DNA of 32,109 nucleotides from Chitinophagaceae bacterium (lineage in GTDB: Bacteria; Bacteroidota; Bacteroidia; Chitinophagales; Chitinophagaceae): positions 1 to 32,109 of the forward strand of contig CANGSR010000008.1 of the NCBI GenBank assembly GCA_947456055.1, written 5' to 3'. The notes beneath the pieces are model-generated. The model saw only the letters and a program-made list of their open reading frames with translations. It ran no database searches and had not been told where the DNA came from. The stretch's first letter is position 1. Each line of letters opens with the position of its first letter. A program made the translations under genes and the position numbers. This document shows positions 1 through 7,517 of the stretch, in pieces.

Positions 1-1
1 T

Positions 2-1069
2 ATGCTCCCCGGCCCATCATCAACCCAAACGGTAATGCTCATTGCCCTGAAGAGGGGTGGGGTGCCGCTGGCAATACTCACCCTATTGTTATGGGTTTTT
101 CCGGCGGCACTGATTATGGGTGCTTTCTCATTTTTGATTTTGAATCTAGAGTCAATGGGCCTGAAAGGGAATAAGATATTCCCTAATTTGTTTTCCTATG
201 TTCAACCGATGTCGGTGGGTTTTGTATGCTATGCGGCAGCCAAAATGATGCAGACAAGCGTAAAATACCTGGCCACAGCTAGTATAATGCTGGGTAGTCT
301 GGTGGCGACCTTGTTTATCCCCTCGCCATGGGTATTCCCTATACTATTGGTGCTATCGGGTACTATCAGTAATTTTAGTAATAACCGTATCCCTACCCCG
401 CTTGAAAAGCCTAAGAAAATCAACTGGATGCACTTGTGGCTATTTGCACTCCTGTTTATTGTAGCTGGTATTTTAAGTTATATGGCCAAATTAGGGGACT
501 GGCATTATGGGCGTATTTACCACTTGTTCGAGAATTTTTACCGTTTCGGTTCCATCGTATTTGGTGGTGGACAAGTGCTGCTGCCCATGATGGTTTACCA
601 GTTTGTGAAGTCAAGAAACCCGGTGCTTACCTATGGACAATTGCTTACCGGTTATGGAATGGTGCAGGCCGTACCCGGCCCTGTATTTTCAATATGCTCT
701 TTTGCCGGTGGCCTGGCTATGAGTTCTTACGGTATGGGCTGGCAGGTAGCTGGCTGCCTTGTGGCTACAGTAGCTGTTTTTCTTCCCAGTACCCTCCTTC
801 TGTTTTTCTTCTTCCCTATCTACGAAAACCTGAAGCACCACGTTATCATCTTCCGTGCGTTGGAGGGATTTAATGCTGCTGTGGTAGGAATCATCTGGGC
901 TTCGGGTATCTTCTTGTTCCAGTCAATAGCCTTCGACCCCAAAACCCTTGATTTTGAGTGGAGCAATCTGGTTATTGTAATTATTACCTTCTGCTTGCTC
1001 TATTTCACTAAAATACCGTCGCCGCTTATCGTGTTGGCGTGGTTGCTGTTGGGGTGGTCATTGCATTAG
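2..1069 (+). CDS. chrA: Chromate transporter (CHR family), 5' end outside window
   Basis: This is a polytopic inner-membrane protein of the CHR family, whose studied members export chromate by ion-coupled transport. The visible part has many hydrophobic segments and two family signatures. LPGPSSTQ at the very start belongs to the middle of the first CHR domain. FGGGQVLLPMM and AVPGPVFSICSFAGG belong to the second domain, around residues 187-235. The ATG at position 2 is therefore an internal Met, and roughly 45-50 N-terminal residues lie left of the window. It converges on the alkyltransferase-like gene with a gap of about 15 bases. The real substrate cannot be read from sequence, since many CHR proteins have not been tested. 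Confidence 0.88.
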   Translation: MLPGPSSTQTVMLIALKRGGVPLAILTLLLWVFPAALIMGAFSFLILNLESMGLKGNKIFPNLFSYVQPMSVGFVCYAAAKMMQTSVKYLATASIMLGSLVATLFIPSPWVFPILLVLSGTISNFSNNRIPTPLEKPKKINWMHLWLFALLFIVAGILSYMAKLGDWHYGRIYHLFENFYRFGSIVFGGGQVLLPMMVYQFVKSRNPVLTYGQLLTGYGMVQAVPGPVFSICSFAGGLAMSSYGMGWQVAGCLVATVAVFLPSTLLLFFFFPIYENLKHHVIIFRALEGFNAAVVGIIWASGIFLFQSIAFDPKTLDFEWSNLVIVIITFCLLYFTKIPSPLIVLAWLLLGWSLH

Positions 1070-1084
1070 GGCCATTGCTTATCA

Positions 1085-1432
1085 TTACAACTCCACCATT
1101 GGGTCCCAAAACAATTTCGCAAAATCAACAACTTTGTCGTTTTCTACTTTTACGCCTTCGCTTTCCAGTAATTGCTGCATTTGCTCGGGAGGGGAGAAAT
1201 GGAATTTCCCAGTGAGGAGTCCATTGCGGTTCACTACACGGTGGGCAGGCACTTTGGGGCTTACCCCATGGCACATATTCATGGCATAACCCACCACCCT
1301 TGCCCCTGATGCGGCTCCAATAGCTGCCGCTACAGCCCCATAACTGGTAACCCTGCCCTCAGGCACACAGCGCACCACATCGTATATGGCATCATAAATG
1401 CTTTCCTTATCCTTTTTGGGTGGTGGTATCAT
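1085..1432 (-). CDS. Alkyltransferase-like protein (Atl/MGMT-fold DNA-binding domain, no active Cys)
   Basis: The 115-aa protein is the DNA-binding domain of the O6-alkylguanine-DNA alkyltransferase family. VPEGRVTSYGAVAAAIG and VVGYAMNMC fit the helix-turn-helix and arginine-finger region. The catalytic PCHRV motif reads PAHRV, so the alkyl-accepting Cys is Ala. It therefore cannot work as a suicide methyltransferase. By family knowledge such Atl proteins bind O6-alkylguanine and pass the lesion to nucleotide excision repair. It is the last gene of a trmB - DUF5522-like - atl operon, and its start overlaps the upstream gene by about 26 bases, which suggests translational coupling. Its length is normal for stand-alone Atl proteins. 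Confidence 0.88.
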   Translation of the reverse strand: MIPPPKKDKESIYDAIYDVVRCVPEGRVTSYGAVAAAIGAASGARVVGYAMNMCHGVSPKVPAHRVVNRNGLLTGKFHFSPPEQMQQLLESEGVKVENDKVVDFAKLFWDPMVEL

Positions 1433-1601
1433 TATTTTGCTTTTGAAGTAGTTCAGTTCTTTTTGGTTCGGCTACATTTACGTAATCGAAGGGGCAATTG
1501 AGGCAGCCATTACCGCAGCAATAGCCTCGTTCCTTGAGGTAAGTAGCAGTAAATACCAGCAGGCCATTGGGCAATATCAGGTAATCCTTACCCTCCTTCA
1601 T
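1407..1601 (-). CDS. Small cysteine-rich DUF5522-like protein
   Basis: This is a 64-aa protein with a compact cluster YCCGNGCLNCPFDY at about residues 27-40. Four Cys in the pattern CC-x3-C-x2-C suggest a bound metal such as zinc or an iron-sulfur cluster. The start MKEGKDYLILPNGLLVFTA and this cluster match the small DUF5522 proteins I know from Bacteroidota; the function is unknown. It overlaps the 3' end of trmB by 14 bases and the start of the alkyltransferase-like gene by 26 bases, so the three are almost certainly co-translated. The family assignment is from memory and was not checked by search. Confidence 0.8.
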   Translation of the reverse strand: MKEGKDYLILPNGLLVFTATYLKERGYCCGNGCLNCPFDYVNVAEPKRTELLQKQNNDTTTQKG

Positions 1602-2316
1602 CTGTTTCTATGCTATCATCTTCATCGTTATCCTCACCACCTTTGGCAAACCTGCCCTTCAACTCTATAGGTGTTGCAGGTAGGGTAAAGGAAACATAAT
1701 AAATAGTTCTGCCATCTTCAAGGTGCATGCCTTCGTAGTAGGTTTTGATGGCCAATGGGCCCGTTGCCATGCCCTTGCCATAGATATCGGCAATATTATC
1801 TACAATGGTGCAACCTTCTTCAGCTATAGTTTCCAGAGTGAAATCATAGAGTTCCTTAGAGTCGGTTTTGAGGTTCACCTTGCCACCTGCCTTCATTATT
1901 TGCTGGTAGCTATGCAGGAAACGGGCATGGGTGAGGCGGTTCTTCGCCTTGCCCTTACGTAAAAATGGGTCAGGGAAAATTATCCAAATCTCATCCACTT
2001 CGTCCTGGGCAAAATATTGGGTTATCTGCCCTATGTGTATACGTAGGAAACCTACGTTACTTAGCTTTTCGGTAAGGGCTATTTTGGCACCGGCATAGAT
2101 ACGGTTGCCCTTTATATCTACTCCCAGATAATTCTTGTCCCGGTTTTCACGGCCCAGACCCACACTATATTCCCCCCTGCCGCAGGCAAGTTCCAGTGTC
2201 AAAGGGTTATTATTGGTGAAAAAATTATTCCAATTACCTTTCATGTTTTCGGGGTACTGCAATACATTGCTATATGTATCAATAGCCTGAAAACGAATGA
2301 GTTTTTTATGTCCCAT
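1588..2316 (-). CDS. trmB: tRNA (guanine-N7-)-methyltransferase
   Basis: The 242-aa SAM-dependent enzyme makes m7G46 in the variable loop of tRNAs. ELACGRGEYS at about residues 42-51 is the SAM-binding motif I, and LGVDIKGNR is the acidic second strand. IIFPDPFLRKGKAKNRLTH, about residues 112-130, is the family's FPDPWPKxRHxKRRL signature in its Bacteroidota form. KTDSKELYDF further along is also typical. The C-terminus is acidic (GGEDNDEDDSIETDEGG). It is the first gene of an overlapping three-gene unit. A perfect TATCTTTG -7 box lies only about 9 bases before the ATG, so the mRNA is probably leaderless or nearly so. Confidence 0.95.
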   Translation of the reverse strand: MGHKKLIRFQAIDTYSNVLQYPENMKGNWNNFFTNNNPLTLELACGRGEYSVGLGRENRDKNYLGVDIKGNRIYAGAKIALTEKLSNVGFLRIHIGQITQYFAQDEVDEIWIIFPDPFLRKGKAKNRLTHARFLHSYQQIMKAGGKVNLKTDSKELYDFTLETIAEEGCTIVDNIADIYGKGMATGPLAIKTYYEGMHLEDGRTIYYVSFTLPATPIELKGRFAKGGEDNDEDDSIETDEGG

Positions 2317-2324
2317 AGAACCGG

Positions 2325-2332
2325 CAAAGATA
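2325..2332 (-). promoter_or_regulatory. Bacteroidota -7 promoter box of the trmB operon
   Basis: On the minus strand this reads TATCTTTG, a perfect TAnnTTTG. The ATG of trmB at 2316 follows after 8 bases, so the expected start point is at or within a few bases of the ATG. No clear -33 TTG was seen at the usual distance. Confidence 0.5.
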
Positions 2333-2406
2333 GGCCAAATTGAAAATAGGTGATCGGTTTGTTCTTTAAAACCTTATGAACCAAAAAAGTAAGCTAGATT
2401 CATTTT

Positions 2407-3318
2407 TTAGTTTTCTAACGCTTCTAATGTGGTATCAAAGTTCTTTTTATGCTTATTAATGTCTTTTCTAATTTTTTTACATAAATTTTCGTCAAATGTT
2501 AGTCCATCTTGTCCGTATTGAAAATACTGCCTTCCTGTTTCATCCTTTACTAAAACAGAATGGGCAAATTTGTTTCTGATTGAATTTATTTCTTCTTTAT
2601 ATTCATTGCTATAATCATTTAATTTCAAGTATTCTAAAATTACACCCAGTGTCTTGATTTTATACTCAGCACTAAATACAAAATTATCCTTTGTTAATTT
2701 GGTGAATTTTGAATCTCGCTTCCATTCATCTACCAATTTAATTTTACGATTATAGAGTTCAATTATTTCATCATAAATGCCTAACGCCATAGTATTAAAG
2801 TCAATTTTGTCATTCTTCAAAGCCAAATTAATTATTTCCAACATTTGCATATCTAATGAACTAGTTTCTTGCATAATTAAACCTCTCATAGCCACAATAT
2901 GCTGAAACTTTTTTATTGTCAATCCAATTAGCTTTTTTAGATGTATAATCAGAACTTCTTGATGGTTTCCTTGGGTTTTTAACCCTCTAGTTTCAAGAAA
3001 GGTTATCCTATCTTTTTTAATGGAGTTCAAATCCTCAGCCTGAGCAGTATAAAACATTATCTCAGTAAGTATTGATTTATCTCTAACCGTATCTACTATT
3101 TCATTACCATTAATTCTGTTTAAATGGTAATCTGTTAAAATTAAATCAAATGAGTCATCCAACTCTTTGAAAAACTCTTCTTCTTTAGAAACAGTAATAA
3201 TAATTGGATTAAATCCTTCGTCTTTCAAAAAAGCATCAATTTCTTCAATATATTGATCTTCAACAAAAAGTTCTTCAATCTTATCATCCAGCCAAAGTAT
3301 TTTGTAATCTAATTTCAT
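2407..3318 (-). CDS. Receiver-domain protein with C-terminal HEPN-like helical domain
   Basis: The 303-aa protein starts with a CheY-like receiver: acidic pair D11/D12 in LWLDDK, phospho-acceptor D63 in LILTDYHL, T91 in MFYTAQ, and K114 about where the conserved Lys should be. From about residue 135 it is all-helical and charged, with no recognisable DNA-binding output domain. At residues 248-253 it has RNKFAH, the R-N-x3-H form of the HEPN RNase motif R-x4-6-H. I infer a response regulator whose output is a HEPN domain, perhaps a ribonuclease. It starts 2 bases after the kinase-like gene, as the last gene of the cassette. Alternative: the helical domain only dimerises and the motif is structural. 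The base composition is much more AT-rich than trmB. Confidence 0.72.
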   Translation of the reverse strand: MKLDYKILWLDDKIEELFVEDQYIEEIDAFLKDEGFNPIIITVSKEEEFFKELDDSFDLILTDYHLNRINGNEIVDTVRDKSILTEIMFYTAQAEDLNSIKKDRITFLETRGLKTQGNHQEVLIIHLKKLIGLTIKKFQHIVAMRGLIMQETSSLDMQMLEIINLALKNDKIDFNTMALGIYDEIIELYNRKIKLVDEWKRDSKFTKLTKDNFVFSAEYKIKTLGVILEYLKLNDYSNEYKEEINSIRNKFAHSVLVKDETGRQYFQYGQDGLTFDENLCKKIRKDINKHKKNFDTTLEALEN

Positions 3319-3320
3319 AA

Positions 3321-5639
3321 TTATATGGTGATTTTAAAAGTGGTTCCCGTATCTTTAGTAGATTCAACATCAATAGTTCCTTTTAATTTGCTTACTATAT
3401 CCTTTACTTGAAATAAGCCTATACCTGATCCATCAGTTGTAGTAAATCCAAGATCGAAAATCTTTGATATATTTTCCTTAGGAATACCAGTTTTTGCATT
3501 ATCACTAATTTCAAGCACTAAATTATTTTTTAATTTAGAAAATGTAAATGAAATTTTTTCTGCTCCAGCTTTTTCTGCATTAGATATGAAATTATCTATG
3601 AGTGTTGTAATTTCCAATGGTCTAATTGCCCTAACAAATCGGTTATTGCCTCGATTTATAATATTTATTCCTAGAGTGGTATCAATAATTTTATCGTTAG
3701 ATATGTAAATTTCATTGATGTATTCCGTAATGAATTCTACGATATCGATTTCAATTTCACTCGCTACCAAATTAAAATTTGCTTTGGTTATGAAATTTGC
3801 AATTGAATGAATCTTTGTTGTCTCCATTGAAATCACTGTAATGTACTTGCGAATTTGCTCATTCAATTGCATAGGATCTAACTCTCTTAACAATAACTTT
3901 AAGTTTCTTGTAATTCTACTGGATGAATGAAATATTTGGTGTTGTAAACCAATAATTCTTTCCTTATCTGTACCTAGTAAAGCACCCTTCCAAGACCCTT
4001 TTTTTATTTCTTTTTCTAGTTCAATTGCTAATGATTCGTTTTTAATTAGTTCTCTAAATGCGTCATCCTCTGCTTCATTTTTAATTTTCTCAAGATTAGA
4101 TATTTTATTTTGAGCTTTATCAATTACACTTAAAATCTCATGCTTTTCAAAATTATCTTGTTGAATTTTCTGCCTAATTTCTGATAGAATTCCTCTAGCT
4201 GAATTTTCTCCTTTTGATTCTAAAATTTGAAATAAATCAGGTGCATAATCAATCGATATAATATTTTTGGTTTTAGAAAGATTCATTACGATATTTTGCA
4301 ATGCTAGAACTTTGCTATTTTCATCAAGATTTATGTAATCATCTTCGGATAAATCTTTCCCCCAATCTGAAACTTCAATAATATACTTCTCTAATCGTTT
4401 AAGTGTAGTGTAAAACCATTCATATAAAGCATTGTATGTTTCTGTCTTTATTAAACCATCTCCTCTGCTTGAAGTTTCTCTTAATTCATCATTTGAGCCA
4501 TTAATATTAATATATCCAATAACTTCACGAGTACCTAGAAATCTAGTACGTCCTTGGGCTTTTCTATTATCCATTTTCAGTGGATCTTCTCCCCTTTCTC
4601 CATACGGATATATCCTCAATCCATTTTTGTAAATGAATATATGACCATAATCTACAGGAGGCACACCCATTCTTCTCGTAAATGTTGATTTTGAGGAGTG
4701 ATTCAAATAATAAATTGTAAAATCGACGCTTCCTAAAATTGGTAATGGATTTTCCTCAACTATACAATATACCAATTTACCTCCTTCCTGAAGCTCAGTT
4801 TTAACTATTGCCTTTTGAGTGTCTGATACTTGCGAAATAATCTTAGTTGTTTTAATATCTAAAGCTTCAAAAATTAAATTCTCAACTTCCCCATTAACAA
4901 CATCCTTATATATTGATTCTCGAGTAAGAGACTTCTTTAATCCTTCCTCTTTTACTTTATTATCCTCAGGTAATTCAGAATCGACTATTAAGCTAATTTT
5001 GAATACATCGTCACTATCCTTAGTATTAGGGTTTACTAGCTTTGCCAAGGCACTTTTCAATTTCAGCAACTTCTCTCTATCCCATGTACTTCTCAAGTTA
5101 GTTATCTCTAATACTGTTCCGTGATTTAAACGGTAATTGCTGTATTCAATTGTATCATGAATTACGCTTATATCTATAAATTCCTCTGTAATATCAGATT
5201 CGAATTTTTCCCAATCAGTGTATAATACTTCCGTTTTTGCATTTAATTCATTTTTCTTAGTCTCTAAATAAAGGTAGGAACCAAGTCTGTCACATGAAAA
5301 TCGTCCAATTCCTTTAGCACCGGCATATGCTCTTTTGGTGTTTATTTTATCTCTATAAGTATAATTATCCTCCTCTGTACCCTCTTTTTTAGCTGAATAT
5401 GCAAGAAACAGCCATTTATTTACTAAATCTTCATAATTCATGCCTTTGCCATTGTCACGAATAATTATTTTTTGTTTTTCAGTTTTGAGATTTTCAAATA
5501 TAATTTCAACTTTAGTTGAATGGGCATCATATGAATTTTTCACGAGTTCAAATACAGCAATGAAGTCATCATTTATTAGATCTCTTCCAATAATGTTCTT
5601 CAATGCAGAACTAATTTTAAATTGCAGTTTTGACTCCAT
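3321..5639 (-). CDS. Double-GHKL ATPase: MORC/Hsp90-type N-terminal domain plus histidine-kinase-type C-terminal domain
   Basis: The 772-aa cytosolic protein has no signal peptide or membrane segment. The N-terminal GHKL domain shows the N box FELVKNSYDA (N35), DNGKGM (62-67) and GAKGIGRFS (107-115), the arrangement of MutL/Hsp90/MORC ATPases. A long middle region follows, with a charged, probably coiled-coil stretch at about 480-560 and HQIFHSSSRITRNL, a possible H-box. The C-terminal 100 residues are a second, histidine-kinase-type GHKL domain: ISNAEKAG (685-692), SDNAKTGIP (712-720), GSGIGLF (737-743). The start codon overlaps the methyltransferase stop as TAATG. The next gene encodes a receiver, which supports phosphotransfer. 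The input signal is unknown. The gene is AT-rich. Confidence 0.85.
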   Translation of the reverse strand: MESKLQFKISSALKNIIGRDLINDDFIAVFELVKNSYDAHSTKVEIIFENLKTEKQKIIIRDNGKGMNYEDLVNKWLFLAYSAKKEGTEEDNYTYRDKINTKRAYAGAKGIGRFSCDRLGSYLYLETKKNELNAKTEVLYTDWEKFESDITEEFIDISVIHDTIEYSNYRLNHGTVLEITNLRSTWDREKLLKLKSALAKLVNPNTKDSDDVFKISLIVDSELPEDNKVKEEGLKKSLTRESIYKDVVNGEVENLIFEALDIKTTKIISQVSDTQKAIVKTELQEGGKLVYCIVEENPLPILGSVDFTIYYLNHSSKSTFTRRMGVPPVDYGHIFIYKNGLRIYPYGERGEDPLKMDNRKAQGRTRFLGTREVIGYININGSNDELRETSSRGDGLIKTETYNALYEWFYTTLKRLEKYIIEVSDWGKDLSEDDYINLDENSKVLALQNIVMNLSKTKNIISIDYAPDLFQILESKGENSARGILSEIRQKIQQDNFEKHEILSVIDKAQNKISNLEKIKNEAEDDAFRELIKNESLAIELEKEIKKGSWKGALLGTDKERIIGLQHQIFHSSSRITRNLKLLLRELDPMQLNEQIRKYITVISMETTKIHSIANFITKANFNLVASEIEIDIVEFITEYINEIYISNDKIIDTTLGINIINRGNNRFVRAIRPLEITTLIDNFISNAEKAGAEKISFTFSKLKNNLVLEISDNAKTGIPKENISKIFDLGFTTTDGSGIGLFQVKDIVSKLKGTIDVESTKDTGTTFKITI

Positions 5640-6856
5640 TATACTAAATATTTTTTTAGAACCAGTCCGCTTTGTTCGCCAAAAAGAGGAGGAATGGCGT
5701 TTCCTATTTGTGTATATCTAGGTACTTCCTTAGTACGCATTTTACCACCTGATGTATACTTGCCTTTAAAATGGTAAGAATCGGGGAAAGATTGAATACG
5801 TGCATATTCCCTTACAGTCATTATTCTAGGTTCTATATAATGTATATAATCATCGGGCAAGCTTGTAATTGTTGGGCTTTTTTCATTTTCGTCTAACGGT
5901 ATAATTGTATGCTTTTTTATACCAAACTTCGTTCTTACTTCTTTATCTATTTCTTTATTTTTCTTACAGTTGCCTAGTATGTATTGAAATTTGCCAATTA
6001 TATCGGGTCTATGTTGTGGAAATCTATGGCTATCAACTATCGGGCTGTCAATACCTTTCCTCATTAATTTTTGGTAGGCACTTGTGGGGGTTGAGTATAT
6101 ACCTGCATTAAAACGCTTCGTATCTGGTGATTGAATTTCCCCATTGCTTTTCAATAAATCGGATATTGCATCACCTAGGTTAGTATTTTGGTCAATATTC
6201 CTTTCTGCAAGAAATTGTGTTTTATTAATTTTTAATTGTTTAAAAAACCATTCAGCAGTTTCTATTGATGAATTAGGAACACTTTTTCTTATTCCAACAA
6301 GAATAAATCTGACCCTTTTCTGAGGAATGCCATAGTCTCCAAAATTAACCAACTGACCATGTACATGATATCCCAACCGATCGAGCATTTCAGTTACATA
6401 TTGTGAATATGCAACACCTTTCGTCTTGTTTTTATCAAATTTCAATGTAAAGCCCCTAACATTTTCAAAGAAAATAATTTTAGGCTGTACGTACATAATG
6501 AACTTCAAATATGATTTAATGAGGCTATTTCTTAAATCGCTTTCACGCCTCTTTCCTGCTGTAGAGAAACCTTGACAAGGAGGGCCACCAGTTACTAATT
6601 CTACCTTACCTATTAGTTTTAGAAGGTCAGTTTTATGTTCTAACAATAATTGATTGATATCCCAAGCACGTTTTTGCAACCAAGATTCAGGCCATAAAAA
6701 ATGCTTTTTTTCAGTTATTAAATTATGTTCTAGAGTTTTAAACGCATCAGCATTTTTTTCTACTGCAAATAAACCCTGCCAACCAGCTTGATGAAGGCCT
6801 AATGATAATCCTCCACAACCAGCAAAAAGGTCAATATAAGTAGGTTTACTTTCCAT
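5639..6856 (-). CDS. DNA (cytosine-5-)-methyltransferase
   Basis: The 405-aa C5 methyltransferase has all main motifs in order: motif I DLFAGCGGLSLG (9-20), catalytic PPCQGFS with Cys94, ENVRGF (131-136), QKRVRFILVG, a target-recognition region, and RYTQIGNAIPP near the end. The ORF track opens it at a TTG at 6889, but that lies at or before the start point expected from the TATATTTG box at 6893-6900. The ATG at 6856 (MESKPTYIDLFAG) is the better start. No restriction endonuclease lies next to it; the downstream partners are the double-GHKL protein, joined by a TAATG overlap, and the receiver-HEPN protein. The target sequence cannot be predicted. It is either an orphan methylase or the modification arm of an unusual defence cassette. 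Confidence 0.95.
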   Translation of the reverse strand: MESKPTYIDLFAGCGGLSLGLHQAGWQGLFAVEKNADAFKTLEHNLITEKKHFLWPESWLQKRAWDINQLLLEHKTDLLKLIGKVELVTGGPPCQGFSTAGKRRESDLRNSLIKSYLKFIMYVQPKIIFFENVRGFTLKFDKNKTKGVAYSQYVTEMLDRLGYHVHGQLVNFGDYGIPQKRVRFILVGIRKSVPNSSIETAEWFFKQLKINKTQFLAERNIDQNTNLGDAISDLLKSNGEIQSPDTKRFNAGIYSTPTSAYQKLMRKGIDSPIVDSHRFPQHRPDIIGKFQYILGNCKKNKEIDKEVRTKFGIKKHTIIPLDENEKSPTITSLPDDYIHYIEPRIMTVREYARIQSFPDSYHFKGKYTSGGKMRTKEVPRYTQIGNAIPPLFGEQSGLVLKKYLV

Positions 6857-6892
6857 GATGATTCGCAATTTAGGAGAATTAGCAAACAATTA

Positions 6893-6900
6893 CAAATATA
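6893..6900 (-). promoter_or_regulatory. Bacteroidota -7 box of the methyltransferase cassette
   Basis: The minus strand reads TATATTTG, matching TAnnTTTG. Transcription would start around 6886, giving a leader of about 30 bases to the ATG at 6856. This argues against the TTG start at 6889. The AT-rich sequence makes chance matches more likely. Confidence 0.45.
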
Positions 6901-7074
6901 TATAATATTCTATGTGTATATCGCTGACTGTTAATTTTATAAACTTATTTATCATTACATTTTGTTAATGACAACTTTAATAGCTGGCTTAACTAATGAA
7001 TTCAAACACAAAATTAAGCACCCTATAAATATTACCAGCTACCCCCAAAAAATATTTCTCAAAATATTTGATAA

Positions 7075-7090
7075 AACTATAAAAATAGTT
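7075..7090. promoter_or_regulatory. Operator 1, predicted BlaI binding site
   Basis: AACTA-TAAAAA-TAGTT is a dyad with 5-bp arms; the full inverted repeat AAAACTAT/ATAGTTTT has 8-bp arms. It sits immediately upstream of the blaI -7 box and shares its exact spacing with operator 2. Confidence 0.6.
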
Positions 7091-7091
7091 T

Positions 7092-7099
7092 TACCTTTG
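7092..7099 (+). promoter_or_regulatory. Bacteroidota -7 box of the blaI operon
   Basis: TACCTTTG is a perfect TAnnTTTG lying between the two operator dyads. A TTG at about 7068-7070 could be the -33 element. The start point would be near 7106, leaving a leader of about 14 bases, so a repressor on either dyad would block RNA polymerase. Confidence 0.6.
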
Positions 7100-7115
7100 A
7101 ACTACAAAGATAGTT
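7100..7115. promoter_or_regulatory. Operator 2, predicted BlaI binding site
   Basis: AACTA-CAAAGA-TAGTT repeats the operator 1 dyad with the same 6-base spacer and ends 4 bases before the blaI ATG. Its centre lies 25 bp from that of operator 1. Confidence 0.6.
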
Positions 7116-7119
7116 TTAG

Positions 7120-7476
7120 ATGAAATCATTGACAAGAGCAGAAGAACAGGTAATGAAGGTGCTGTGGAAATTGGGTAGTGGCTTGCTTATGGAACTGGTA
7201 GAGGCAATGCCCGAACCACAGCCCCATAAAAATACTGTAGCCACCATTCTGAAAACACTGGTGGATAAGGAATTTGTAACCATCGAAATCCTAGGGCGCA
7301 TACATAGGTATCACCCGGCAATATCAAAGGATGATTATTCCACATCATCATTGACTAACCTGGCCAAAGGATATTTTGAAGGGTCATTTAGTAATGTAGT
7401 ATCCTTCCTGGTTGATGAGCAAAAACTATCGGTTGATGACCTGGAACTACTATTGAAACAATTGAAGAATAAATAA
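7120..7476 (+). CDS. BlaI/MecI/CopY-family transcriptional repressor
   Basis: The 118-aa protein starts LTRAEEQVMKVLWKLG and has PHKNTVATILKTLVDKEFV as the recognition part of its winged helix, followed by a helical dimerisation tail. These are the hallmarks of BlaI-type repressors, which bind operator dyads and are released when cleaved by a partner M56 protease. The partner is the next gene, 41 bases downstream in the same orientation. Two identical dyads flank the promoter, so the pair is probably autoregulated. In Bacteroidota such pairs need not concern beta-lactams, and no beta-lactamase is nearby. The signal is probably related to the cell wall, judging by the fused amidase domain in the partner. 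Confidence 0.92.
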   Translation: MKSLTRAEEQVMKVLWKLGSGLLMELVEAMPEPQPHKNTVATILKTLVDKEFVTIEILGRIHRYHPAISKDDYSTSSLTNLAKGYFEGSFSNVVSFLVDEQKLSVDDLELLLKQLKNK

Positions 7477-7517
7477 GTACCTGAAGACCGATTTTTAAAA
7501 ACTTTAAAACCACTTTT

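Noticed and set aside
436-873. 145-aa ORF on the plus strand inside the chromate transporter
   Set aside because: It overlaps a clear membrane transporter in another frame and its residues match no family; it is a shadow ORF.
5639-6856. Classical type II restriction-modification system
   Set aside because: No nuclease fold is recognisable in the adjacent genes; the partners are a GHKL ATPase and a receiver protein.
6857-6889. TTG start giving the methyltransferase 11 extra residues
   Set aside because: It lies at or before the start point expected from the TATATTTG box, and motif I sits at the usual distance from the ATG at 6856.
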